A DNA stretch of 64,000 nucleotides, from positions 3,288,501-3,352,500 of the forward strand of contig NC_085126.1 of assembly GCF_030269925.1 (NCBI RefSeq), written 5' to 3'. A program made the translations under genes and the position numbers. The DNA comes from Bombyx mori (taxonomy: Eukaryota; Arthropoda; Insecta; Lepidoptera; Bombycidae). Under the pieces are notes generated by a model. It had not been told where the DNA came from. It saw only the letters and a program-made list of their open reading frames with translations, and did not search any database. Positions within the stretch are counted from its first letter, which is position 1, and each line of letters starts with the position of its first letter. Shown here piece after piece: positions 20,972 to 30,583 of this stretch.

Positions 20972-21742
20972 TTAGAAAGCCTTTATACCCCAAGCGTAAT
21001 GTTCGGGACTTCCGATTACTCTGCCGTTGTATCCCCAGGCCATGCGGTGACCCGAGGGCTCAACCGTCCTCGACAGTGTCAAAGCCTTGCTGTATTCACG
21101 GTTGTAGATGTAGAACAAGACGTCATTGTCGTACTTAGCAGGCTGCAGGTACCACTGGGCTCTGAAACTATCGACGCTGTTGACTCCGAAGGCCATATGG
21201 TCGCCGTTCCAGTTAGTGCCGACTCCCAATACCAAGTATTGGTTACGTTCAGTGTTCAAGATCTTGAAGTAGACCTTGTTGTTCTCCCACAGAGCGATTA
21301 ACTTCCAGCTGACTCTCGGGCTTGTCTTGTCCTTGCCGTCGCCGTAGGCAGGTCTGCCATCGTCGCCTTGAACATCATTGCTCAGCGTCAAAGCGAGACC
21401 GTCGCGCTTGTACATAAGCTTAATCGCGTTTTCGGCGAAGATAAGTCTGAACTCAACTGGGAAACAATCCCGGACGATGTCCTTGGAGCCCTGGAGCCAA
21501 AGTTGATAGGCGTACTCCATGCAGTTCATCTTGTTGTTTCGTATCAGTTTGTTCACGACATTTGTGATGACTTCGCTCTTCTTCTCCTCGTATAAATGCT
21601 TGCTCTTTTCAACCGCACTGTCGTAATCGGCGACGACGACGCTATTGTAAAGCTGCTCCTCCAGAATGTCGTTAGGGACGTCGGAATCTGCAGCATACAG
21701 AGATGCCACGAAAAGACATAGAATAACTATAGCGGGCTTCAT
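20972..21742 (-). CDS. 30Kc19: 30K lipoprotein 30Kc19 type (30K gene 2)
   Basis: 256 residues; I recognise it as the silkworm 30Kc19 hemolymph protein, or an allele of it. The signal peptide is residues 1-17. The segment [13 protein letters not shown] at precursor residues 62-74 (mature 45-57) is the published cell-penetrating peptide Pep-c19. Residues about 20-105 are the helical domain and about 110-256 the beta-trefoil ([28 protein letters not shown]). Role: larval fat body product, hemolymph storage and lipid transport, taken up by eggs; anti-apoptotic activity has been reported for the family. The coding sequence is one exon. The acceptor ATTGCAG ends at 21760, 17 nt before the ATG. It lies antisense within IFT52 intron 1. 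The ORF is intact and the neighbours share orientation, as expected for tandem duplicates. Confidence 0.96.
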   Translation of the reverse strand: MKPAIVILCLFVASLYAADSDVPNDILEEQLYNSVVVADYDSAVEKSKHLYEEKKSEVITNVVNKLIRNNKMNCMEYAYQLWLQGSKDIVRDCFPVEFRLIFAENAIKLMYKRDGLALTLSNDVQGDDGRPAYGDGKDKTSPRVSWKLIALWENNKVYFKILNTERNQYLVLGVGTNWNGDHMAFGVNSVDSFRAQWYLQPAKYDNDVLFYIYNREYSKALTLSRTVEPSGHRMAWGYNGRVIGSPEHYAWGIKAF

Positions 21743-21759
21743 CTTTGGAGCGTCGAGTC

Positions 21760-22472
21760 CTGCAATATGTAAAATTATTTGTTAAGGATTAGAATTTTAA
21801 AAACGTAAGTTGAATTATACACATTGAGAATTGAACATAATATGTATATTTGATGTATATATGAGACAAAACGGTCGCAGATTTTGTGAGTATATAGCAA
21901 AAACGAACTTGACAAATTAATTGTTAAATAAAAAAGTATATTATATATTTGACTTCTTTGAAAGCTTAGACACATAAACATCTTAGTGTATAATTTTATA
22001 TCCACTGATACAAAATTCATACGATCGGTGTTTGGAGACCAGTACAAGAAGTACCTATACTTGAGATCTTAGACCTTAAATTTCAAGGTGGGTGGGGCAT
22101 TTACGTTGTAAATGTCTATGGGCTCCGGTAACCACTTAACACCAGGTGGGCTGTGAGCTCGTTCACCCATCTAAGCAATAAAAAGAATAAGAAAAGTCAG
22201 CGGAGTGATGAAAAAAATGCCAGAGGTCGAAATATCGGCCAATTGGTTTCTCAAACTCTTACAATTTAACAAACGCTAAATAGAAGAAAACGTTTTTGTG
22301 TGGTAGGTAGATATCTCAAGACGTAGACTCTCGACAGGAATTAGAAGAAGAGGAGGACCTCGGTCTCCCTCTTCCTTGGAGGAACCGAAGTCTGACATAA
22401 CCCGGTCTGTTACCCCCCACGACTGGGTATCCGAAACGGATTCTCCAGAGTTAAAAACAAAATGTATCTCAC
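21760..22472 (-). other. Intron 1 of 30K gene 2
   Basis: Donor CACAG|GTGAGA at 22472-22471, acceptor ATTGCAG, 713 bp. It holds a 5'-truncated Bm1-like SINE on the plus strand (about 22055-22187) and a family-E retroelement piece at about 22340-22465 that matches the reverse complement of 54420-54560. The latter almost abuts the donor site. Confidence 0.85.
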
Positions 22473-22604
22473 CTGTGTGTTACCCAAGAACGAACTGCCT
22501 GTTTCCTTTGAAACTCTGCCTTTTATACTCGAAATTGTTTTGAATTAAAAAACGTCAGATGCAATATCAACATCATAGTTCAAATGTCAAATGAAAGTGC
22601 ATTG
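22473..22604 (-). promoter_or_regulatory. Promoter and non-coding exon 1 of 30K gene 2
   Basis: TATAAAAG at 22527-22520 and initiator CAGTTC with its A at 22496, 31 nt downstream. Exon 1 is 22496-22473 (24 nt). The conserved TCAAATGTCAAATG...TGCATTG block (plus reading) is at 22580-22604. Similarity to gene 1 continues for about 90 bp upstream of the TATA box and stops near 22620. Confidence 0.8.
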
Positions 22605-22769
22605 AAATAAAGATATAGTTTATTATTGATTGAGTGAAATTATCAAGCCGTCAACATTATAATTTAAATGTGTAATTTTAATGGACACATTTAAAAATTC
22701 ACATTGTTCGTGGTAGTTTAAAACATGCCATGTGAAAGGTATATTTGTTTTGCTAATATTAATATTTTC

Positions 22770-22870
22770 GTATGGATTCGCACGGTTAGGTACCACCACC
22801 CTGCCTATTTCTGCCGTGAAGCAGTAATGCGTTTCGGTTTGAAGGGTGGGGCAGCTGTTGTAACTATACT
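22770..22870 (+). repeat. Bm1-like SINE fragment, 3' part missing
   Basis: GGTACCACCACCCTGCC ... GTTGTAACTATACT, then an abrupt change to unrelated GC-rich sequence. Confidence 0.75.
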
Positions 22871-23247
22871 AAAACCCGGATGAGGTAAGGGCGCTACCGC
22901 GGGCAACACAACTACCAGACGGCGCGGCTCACTCAAGGACGCCCGGCCGACGGAGCCTTCGAGGCGAATCGAAGGATCTGAAACGTCGGCCGTCTCGGTA
23001 CGGTAGCCCATCAGGCCGCCCAGATGGTGCCGCTGGTATCCCGGAATACCCCGCTGAATCAGAACCATCCTGCCGGTTCGGGACGCGATACACCGACAAT
23101 CGGTTGCTCTTTTTATCATGAAGATGTTACTCCTTGGCAGCGCGCTAGAGTGATGGTAGCGCGCCGCGCGGCCTCAGCCCCCTCAGGTTGCTCTTTGACC
23201 TTGACCGGGGGGAGGGGGGTCTCTACGATGCTGTTCCGGACTTTTTT
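22871..23247. other. GC-rich insert of unknown origin
   Basis: About 377 bp, much more GC-rich than its surroundings, from AAAACCCGGATGAGG to CTGTTCCGGACTTTTTTAC. It lies between a SINE fragment and Helitron sequence. No ORF with a recognisable motif. It could be part of a GC-rich retroelement, or cargo picked up by the adjoining Helitron. Confidence 0.4.
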
Positions 23248-23483
23248 ACAACTTTTAAAGGAGAACAATTCTGTCATACATTATTTTAGTGAAACTCAAG
23301 GTGGGTGGCGCATTTACGTTGTAGATGTTTATGGGCTCCAGGAACCACTTAACACCAGGTGGGCTGTGAGCTCGTCTACCCATCTAAGCAATAAATAAAT
23401 AAAAAGCTTTAACCGTTTCCGCAGCGGCGCTCTCAAAAGGGAAAAAGACTCGAATGGTCTTAGCTTGATGTTATATACCTATA

Positions 23484-24789
23484 CCTAGTCAGGTCATAAA
23501 TTCTGTCACATGTTTAATGTAAAATAATTGAAACAAGTTTATTCATTATGTAACCATTCATATACCAAAATGAACTTAACAAAACATAGATTCTTATGAC
23601 ACTAAAGTTTATTCAAAATGACCTCCGTGATTTTGAATACAGGCCTTCAATCTGCGCGGCCAGTCGTCTATCGCAGCAGAACGAGGTCCATGTCAATATC
23701 GGCGGCTGCCTTAATCAAGGATGTCTTGAGTGACTCCAAATTGGGATGAGGCTTTGAGCACGCCTTTTCCTCCAAGTGTTGCCATATCTTGTAATCTAAC
23801 GGATTCAAATCTGGACTGGAGGAGGGCCAGTCTTCGTGCCGGATGAAGTCGATTTCACGCGCCGCCAGCCAGTCTTGTGTGCTCTTCGCTCTATGAGCTG
23901 GCGCCGAATCTTGTTGGAATACCCAGTGCCTGTTATTGAACATGGTATGAGAAACAGGTTCCACAAGGTTCGTCAGGACTGTATTTTGATACACAACTGC
24001 ATTCGTTTTTACACCTTTCTCACAAAAATGTACCTCTGTTAAGCCCCAATAAGAAACTCCCAACCATACCATGAGCGAGGATGGAAAATGACCTCGTTGG
24101 ACACGCGGAATACGGTTGCTCGCTTCTTCACTACTGTGTGCGTACACCTTATCATTTTGTTTGTTGTAGCTCTCTTCTACGGTAAAATTTTTTTCATCCG
24201 AAAAAAGAATTTCCCGATATTTTTTTCCCGCGTACCGCTTCAACAAAGCGCGGCATCTCTTCAGTCTCAGGTCCATTAGACGAGCATTCAAACGATGTCC
24301 TATTTTTCTTCGATATGCCCGAAGCCCTAAGGTTTCATTTAACACCCTTTTCACCGTGGTTCTGCTTAACCCCATCTGAAGGGCCAACAGTTTCTGCTTA
24401 CGTTTGGGATTTCTTTGAATTCGTGCCTTCACAGCTTTTATCACTGCTGGAGTCCTAACAGACCGAGGGCGACCACTTCTTGACTTGTCATCTACACTAG
24501 AGTCTTCATTGTATCGTTTGATGGTATGATAAACGAATCTTTTGGTTATATTCAAAATTTTCAGTATGTTAAAAATTTGAATTGGCGCGTAACCGCAACG
24601 ATGCAACGCAATAACTGCAACACGGTCTTCTTTAAGCGTCGACTCCATATTTAAAAATGAGTAAAATTCTAAAAGTATACATTTTTATTTTCATGAACAA
24701 TTCGACATTCGAATTCAATAAACCTTTTTGTGGCCAGCATTCTAAAAGAAAAGTTTTTACTGTGTGACAATACTTATGACCTGACTAGG
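23484..24789. mobile_element. Mariner element with intact ends
   Basis: 1306 bp. The terminal inverted repeats start CCTAGTCAGGTCATAA at both ends, with about 3 mismatches over 28 bases. The TA duplication is at 23482-23483 and 24790-24791. Encodes the DD37D-type transposase below, on the minus strand. Confidence 0.9.
23668..24648 (-). pseudogene. DD37D mariner transposase, frameshifted at the C-terminus
   Basis: 326 residues. The N-terminal paired-like helix-turn-helix region is at about 1-110, with the linker SRSGRPRSVRT. The catalytic domain has LFSDEKNF (first Asp), FQQDSAPAHRA (second) and SSSPDLNPLDY (third). I count 37 residues between the second and third Asp, which places it with the maT/mori-type DD37D mariners. 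The ORF ends early at LVLLR. In the next frame the sequence continues DDWPRRLKACIQNHGGHFE and then stops, so a small indel near 23685 has removed about 25 C-terminal residues. All three catalytic residues remain. Confidence 0.88.
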
Positions 24790-25049
24790 TATAGCCTATA
24801 GCCTTCCTCAATGAATGGACTATCTAACACTGAAAGAATTTTTCAAATCTGATCAGTAGTTCCTGAGATTAGCGCGTTCTAACAAACAAACTCTTCAGCT
24901 TTGTAATATTAGTATAGATTTATGTATAGTGGTTAAGAAGTTGAATTTGCACCTGTAAATACAACCATTCAATCTATCTGTGAAAGAAATCACCAATGCC
25001 TCTAGTATTTTCGCGTGGAATATCAATATCACTATAATTTTGTTATTAA

Positions 25050-25492
25050 CAAGCGGCCCGCTCTGGCTCCGCTTGGGTCTTTAACAAAAATTTCAACGAT
25101 ATTTGACGTTGTTTTATTTATTTAAATAAAAGAACACTTATTGCGGCATAACTATAATAGTTAGACGTATGCTGTCGCGACACTTTTTGTAAATAATAAT
25201 GTTTCCTACAAAATCGTAGTACATTATTTTATTATATCATCAATAGTTTTCACAGGGCACGCGATGTAAAGAATATTTTAGGTAATGTTTTTAAATCTTG
25301 GGTTACATTATTGAAGTTTTAGTAAGGATCTCTAATTTTTTTCAAAAAAGATTATTGCCTATGTCACTAGAGAATAGTGTAGCTTCCAAACAGTGAAAGA
25401 ATTTTTCAAATCGGTTCAGTAGTTTCAGAGCCTATTCAATACAAACAAACAAATCTTTCGTCTTTATAATATTAGTATAGATTAGTATAGAT
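25050..25492 (-). mobile_element. Degenerate Helitron
   Basis: Minus-strand start at TCTATACTAATATTATAAAG, minus-strand 3' side AAGCGGAGCCAGAGCGGGCC at the left edge. Contains the Helitron phrase CAAATCGGTTCAGTAGTTTC. Confidence 0.6.
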
Positions 25493-26288
25493 ATATTCAC
25501 TGTCTGAGACTACTTCCGTCAGCCACGCTGCGTTATCCGAGATAATTTTCGTCATTTAACATCACACACTGGAACGAACATCTCTTTAGGTTAATTTTCG
25601 AGTAGTATTTGTCCTTTTGTTTCGTAACTAGGTTTAAACATAATCCTTAATGGTAGGCAATAACTTGGCTGATCTCTTAGCATTTCCTTTGTCCACGAGT
25701 GACAGTGAATCACTATCAGATGTATGTCGGCGTGCCTACGGAGGCAAAAACTATTACGAAAAAGAAATAACTTCCTCAATTTAGACAGGTAAGCACAATT
25801 TGAAAGAGCAACATGAAATCGAAGTTTCAATTTTGTTTCATACTGGTTGTCCCATAGTCGAAGCGCGAACGAGCCATTGTTTCTCATCAAAAATAGGCAG
25901 TATAATGACACTCATCTGTAACGGTTTATGTGTCGTAGCAGGAAGGGGGTCGCAAGTCCGCGATATTTAACATTAATCTGTTCCGTAAAACAAAACAGAA
26001 CCCTTGTTTTAAATTCCGAAATTTGCCTTCTTTAGTACTGAATCCTAAAAATGATAACTTTTTATATTCTATGATAAGCACATATGAGACAAACAATTGA
26101 TAAGCAGTGCAGAGGTGAAGAGGATTCCCGATGTTGCCCTTTTTAATTACAATATTATTGTTCAAGTATCGAATTACTGCATTTCAGAGCACTTTCTTTA
26201 ATTGGGTTTTTCAAGACGCAGTGTGATAAAAAGAGACAAAGGTGAAAGATATTACAATAAAATGTGAGACTATAAATTTATGATTTAC
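25493..26288. other. Nothing recognised
   Basis: About 0.8 kb. Two minus-strand ORFs of 106 and 79 codons (25591, 25926) show no family motif and are rejected as genes. Confidence 0.4.
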
Positions 26289-26345
26289 TAGCTTTCGACC
26301 GCAGCGTCGCCCGTAGAATAAATTTCTTTGCCGAAATGTAATTTT
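26289..26345 (-). repeat. Helitron 3' end fragment
   Basis: ACTAGCTTTCGACCGCAGC, the reverse complement of a typical Helitron terminus ending GAAAGCTAGT. Only about 57 bp is recognisable. Confidence 0.5.
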
Positions 26346-26389
26346 ATCTAGATGCATTTAGCGAATTAAGCTTCTTCCTAGCGTTTTCA

Positions 26390-27370
26390 GCCAACCAAAC
26401 AAGCCGGTTTTCGAAAAGGCTTTAATACCGTACACCACATTCATCCGCTGCGGCTGTACAAAAGACCAAGGAATAATTACCTGCCGCTGTGCTTAGCACT
26501 TGTGGACTACGAGAAAGCCTTTGATTCGATTGAAACCTGGGCCGTGTTGCTGTCTCCTCAACGGTACCAAATAGATAATCGGTATATCCAAGTGTTGAAA
26601 TGTTTGTATGAAAACGCTACGATGTCAGTTCAATTACAGGACCGGGCTTTGGAACTCATCCTTCTGAAGCATGGCTTGAAGCAAGGAAATGTTATTTCTC
26701 CGAAGCTATTAACCGCTGCATTGGAGGATGTTTTCAAAGTTCTGGAAAGGACTGGAAAGGGCTAGGTATTAACATCAACGGCAAGTACATAACTAACCTT
26801 TGGTTCGCCAACGATGTTGTAATTATGACAGAGACCTTGGAGGACTTCAGTACAATACCCAGTGACCTCAGTAGAGCTTCTATCCGAGTGGGCCTGAATA
26901 TGAATATGGAAAAAATAAAGATTATGTTGAATGCTCATGTAGCGCCCACTCCAGTAAAGATCGGAAGCTCTACGCTCGAAGTTCTTGATGAGTATATGTA
27001 GCTGGGACAAACTGTCCAGCTACGCAACTCCACCTTCGAAAAAGAGGTCCATCGTCGAATCCAGTTCAGATGGGCAGCGTTCGGAAAGCTACCTAAAATC
27101 TTCTTATTACAAATAGCAGATGAAAGTCTTTGACCAGTGTGTGTTGCTAGTGATGACATATGGTACTGAAACGTGGTCGCTCACAATGGGCCTTATTAGA
27201 AATCTCAATGTCACCCAAAGAGCAATGAAGAGGACTATGCTTGAACTTTCCCTACGTAGTCACATCGGAAATGAGGAGATTCGCAGGAAAACCATGGTAA
27301 CCGACATAGCCTAAAGGATGTTGGCAGTGGGCAGAGTACATTGCTCGTAGAACAGATAGCCGTTGGAGCC
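26390..27370 (+). pseudogene. RTE-type reverse transcriptase relic
   Basis: Readable pieces in order are LALVDYEKAFDSIETWAVL, LKHGLKQGNVISPKLL, LWFANDVVIM (catalytic motif with A-N-D in place of A-D-D), VKIGSSTLEVLDEYM and VHRRIQFRWAAFGKL. After frame changes come VMTYGTETWSLTMGL and RNEEIRRKTMVTDIA. Several stops and frameshifts, and the replaced catalytic Asp, show it is dead. RTE clade by the TETWSLT and FGKL wording. Confidence 0.8.
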
Positions 27371-27379
27371 GAAAAGTTC

Positions 27380-27600
27380 TTTTTTTTATGATTGAAAGAT
27401 TACTGGTGGCCCGGAGGCCTTTCCAGTTTCACCAGGACATGTGGGCGAGCAAAGGCTCAGCCAGGAGAGGTGGGATTTGCTAACAACTACCCGAGCGCCT
27501 CCAAAGGAGACCTAACAACTCAAGAGCAATTGCTTCGCGAATGAATCTACTACCGGATCGGCAACGATAAGGCAGATATCATGACGCATAGCTTTATCTA
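27380..27600 (-). repeat. Jockey-like LINE 3' end with internal deletion
   Basis: Minus-strand copy of the Jockey-like 3' UTR (to about 27563), joined directly to the reverse of the ORF2 segment at 14213-14262. About 250 bp between them is missing. Confidence 0.75.
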
Positions 27601-27656
27601 GTACCGTTAGTACCGTTCCGACGTGAACTATATGTCATTCCGGATCGATCGTTGTG

Positions 27657-28407
27657 TAAGGCCCTTCGTACACAAGGCTACGCAAATCTTCGATACTAAT
27701 GTTGTAAACGACATTAGTATCAAGTCGCGAGTATCGAGTAGCGCACGGTCCGTACACACGACAATGAATCGCAAGACGCGAGTTGCCTATTTAGTCACTA
27801 TACCATTAATTTACCATCAGATATTACTTGTTGTATTGTTTATAGTTTATTGGATACGGATATCTGGTACGCTAGATAACGATCCTAGATCACAACAACA
27901 GCGTCGGCAATCTGGCTTACAACATCGGCTATCATAATAAAATGTACACAAAATTCGTGTAAATACCTAAAACAAAAGCTTAATAAAAAGAATATACTGC
28001 CTAAAAGTGTTTTTTCTTTACAAAACTATGTACTGACTATTTTTAAAACTATAAAAATACCAATCTGTTATATTAACGGCCTTCCTACGGCTAAAAAAAG
28101 CTTTTTCTGTTATTTCCTTTTCTGAGTATTCTTTTAACTTATAATTATATAAACAAGGATATTTTTCCATATCAGAAACAAATTTAATATTAAAAAATTG
28201 CTTCGCCATCTTGGAAATCGCCGAGACTTATGTAGCGAAGATCTCGACATGCAGGTAGCGCGCGATTGACACGACGCGAGTCGCGGGACGTATGTCGCCG
28301 ACGCGACTCGTGTACGAACCTCAATGGATTTGTATGGCGGTAGTCGCTTGGAGACTAAAATCGTTGAGTATCGAAGATTTGCGTAGCCTTGTGTACGAAG
28401 GGCCTAA
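27657..28407. mobile_element. PIF/Harbinger-like element with MADF-like ORF
   Basis: Terminal inverted repeats begin GGCCCTTCGTACACAAGG and match almost perfectly over 38 bp. The duplication TAA is at 27657-27659 and 28405-28407, the TWA size used by PIF/Harbinger. The body is 745 bp. No transposase is present. It holds one short ORF on the minus strand (28018-28209) and a perfect 10 bp-stem hairpin just inside the left end (about 27692-27721). Confidence 0.75.
28018..28209 (-). CDS. MADF-like DNA-binding fragment inside the MITE
   Basis: 63 residues, MAKQFFNIKFVSDMEKYPCL then YNYKLKEYSEKEITEKAF. This resembles the start of a MADF (Myb/SANT-like) domain: a hydrophobic helix, then xYPCLYNxKLxxY. 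PIF/Harbinger transposons encode a separate Myb/MADF-type protein that assists the transposase, so this is probably what is left of that second gene. The usual domain is about 85 residues and the expected Trp after ITEKAF is absent, so it is truncated and probably not functional. It sits between the two terminal repeats. Confidence 0.5.
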   Translation of the reverse strand: MAKQFFNIKFVSDMEKYPCLYNYKLKEYSEKEITEKAFFSRRKAVNITDWYFYSFKNSQYIVL

Positions 28408-28439
28408 GTCAACGTTTTTCATGAATCACGGTGTTCCTA

Positions 28440-28858
28440 CTGTTAATTTGCAAAAATGTGTCTGGAAGGTGTCTATGTGTGTGCGGGCCGCGTGAGCGAA
28501 CACCATACTCGCGTAAGTCATGACGGGCCTTATGCAAGTTTTGTACCCCGATCACACTCTTCGGCCAACCTATACCCTGGGCCAGGAAGGTCAAGTACCT
28601 GGAAGTCACCTTGGATGCATCCATAACATATCGCCCGCATATTAAAACAGTCCCCGACCGTGCCGCGTTCATTCTCGGCAGACTTTACCCCATAATATGT
28701 AAACGGAGTAAAATGTCCCTTCGGAACAAGGTGCCCCTTTTTGTAAAGGAGTCTTATGGAAGTTTGCATAAGACCTGTCATGACTTCCGCGAGTGTGGTG
28801 TTCGCTCACGCAGCCCGCACACACATAGACACCCACCAATCCCTACACAAGAATATTC
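28440..28858 (+). repeat. Jockey-like LINE piece with inverted 5' part
   Basis: 28549-28858 matches 13816-14100 in direct orientation (LFGQPIPW, VKYLEVTLDASI, HIKTVPDRAAFILGRLYP). Immediately left, about 28465-28545 is the reverse complement of 14017-14090. The head-to-head join resembles twin-primed insertions. Confidence 0.75.
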
Positions 28859-28885
28859 ACAAGCTTTCACATCCAGAATTATTGT

Positions 28886-29935
28886 AATCCGAACAAAAAC
28901 AGTTTCACTGTAAAAAATTGCGCCAAGTCCACGTTTATAAAACTCATCTCAATAACATTTGCACTTTACAAAAAAAAGAAGACTTCAATAGCTTTCATTC
29001 TCTACAAAAATATGTGAAATACAAAAAAATACCAAGAAACCGTCATAAAGATGAAAAAATTAAAAAAAAATTGTTGAAAATTTAAAAATAAAAAAATAAA
29101 AATTTTATCGTGCTTGGCGCGCGTCATTGAGTACCCCAAAATTTTCAGGATAAATGAACATCCTTTCAATGTTTAGAAATTTATAAGTAGGTCAACCTAT
29201 GAAATGCATAAATGTAATTAATGAATTATTATTTCATAATAAGTTTTACAAAAGTTAAGTAAAATCGACATCTCATACGTATGTTATTTGAATTTTTTTC
29301 ATTTCCCACTCATCTTTTATGATTTGAACTAAACACCCTCTCGTGTTCGCTTATAGAAATACAAACTACTTACGAGTCGATACGTATGTATACGTTGGCT
29401 TCAAAACATTTGAAAAAATTCTCAAAGATGTTTTTCAAAGGGTAGAAAAGAATAATAAAGTTTCAGCTGAATCTAAAGGGATCGGACGCAAAAGTGGTCG
29501 ATTTGGCATATAATAGCCCATAGGTATATAGTCAGAGCTGTTGAAAATTACCGTAGTTCTGTCTCAATTTCTCATAAAACGCTAAAAAGAGCGAAAAAGA
29601 CAACCTGGGTAACTTTTTCAGCTTTCACTGTATATTAAAGCAAAATGGTTTTTTTCTCGGGTTGAAATTCTTCCGAAAAATTTTGGGGTACTCAATGACG
29701 CGCGCCAAGTACGATAAATTTTTTATTTTTTTATTTTTAAATTTTCAACAATTTTTTTTTAATTTTTTCATCTTTATGACGGTTTCTTGGTATTTTTTTG
29801 TATTTCACATATTTTTGTAGAGAATGAAAGCTATTGAAGTCTTCTTTTTTTTGTAAAGTGCAAATGTATTGAGATGAGTTTTATAAACGTGGACTTGGCG
29901 CAATTTTTTACAGTGAAACTGTTTTTGTTCGGATT
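28886..29935. mobile_element. 1.05 kb element with 262 bp inverted arms
   Basis: The left arm (28886-29147) and right arm (29674-29935) are near-perfect reverse complements, beginning AATCCGAACAAAAACAG and ending at CCCCAAAATTTT. The middle is about 526 bp without coding capacity. A foldback-type non-autonomous DNA element is the simplest reading. I could not identify a convincing target-site duplication. Confidence 0.75.
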
Positions 29936-30049
29936 TCATATCTTTTTGTTAAGTATTATTTTTTGGTCATTTATTACTTAATAAAAATAAATTATAAATA
30001 GTCACTCAGCTTAAAAGCTAATGAAACGCTCAATTAATTAGTGTTTTAA

Positions 30050-30269
30050 TGTTAGGTGCCCGACTGGCATGAGACTCTCGGGTTGTCAGTTCCGGTATCG
30101 ACCGGGGACGCGTGTACTCCGCTTCAAAGTCTGGCGCGCACTAATTGGGGGTGCGAATGATGCAACAGATGCGCGGGCGCGGGTAGCGCGGGGTGGGTCG
30201 TCGCGGCACGGACCTGAGTCACATTCTCTTTGGCTGCTGTTGCCCCGCGAAACGGAAGGCTGCGTTACA
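30050..30269 (-). repeat. 3' LTR of gypsy-like element
   Basis: 220 bp, minus-strand TGTAACGCAG ... CACCTAACA. Preceded in element orientation by a purine tract (TTGGAGGGGGAGTA). It lacks 9 bp present in the 5' LTR (CCATAATTG region). Confidence 0.85.
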
Positions 30270-30583
30270 TACTCCCCCTCCAAGTTGGGAACGCGTCCCG
30301 AGTCCAACTTGGGACTGTTAGTCTGAAGACGCGGCCTTCCTCTCTGCCTCTTTGGCATAATTGCATCCGTACTTGAATTTGACGGAGAGTGGGTTAAATC
30401 CGCGGTGTGATACTTGCCGATGACATTGTTTGACAAGTCTGCTATGAAGTACGTTGTAGGACTAACTATCTTTACTACGCGATACGGGCCATCCCGTCGT
30501 GGCATGAACTTACGTGTTACACCCCTAGACGCATAAGCAAGCCATAACGAAGGAAATACTCTTCCAGTAGGACTCGGGAGCAA
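30086..30583 (-). pseudogene. Integrase C-terminal remnant
   Basis: Reads WLAYASRGVTRKFMPRRDGP then YRVVKIVSPTTYFIADLSNN, the small C-terminal integrase fold that follows the catalytic core in gypsy elements. It overlaps the end of the longer gag-pol frame in another frame, showing a deletion or frameshift within integrase, and runs on into the 3' LTR. Confidence 0.7.

Larger units (their letters stand above)
23248..24918 (-). mobile_element. Helitron broken by a SINE and a mariner
   Basis: Helitron pieces at 23248-23294, 23405-23483 and 24790-24918 align in order with the reverse complement of 45370-45620. The 5' end (minus) is at 24918 (TCTATACTAATATTACAAAG). A 5'-truncated Bm1-like SINE (23295-23404) and a complete mariner (23484-24789) are inserted. 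Confidence 0.75.

Noticed and set aside
27623..27937. 104-codon ORF
   Set aside because: Runs across the left terminal repeat of the Harbinger-like element; no motif.
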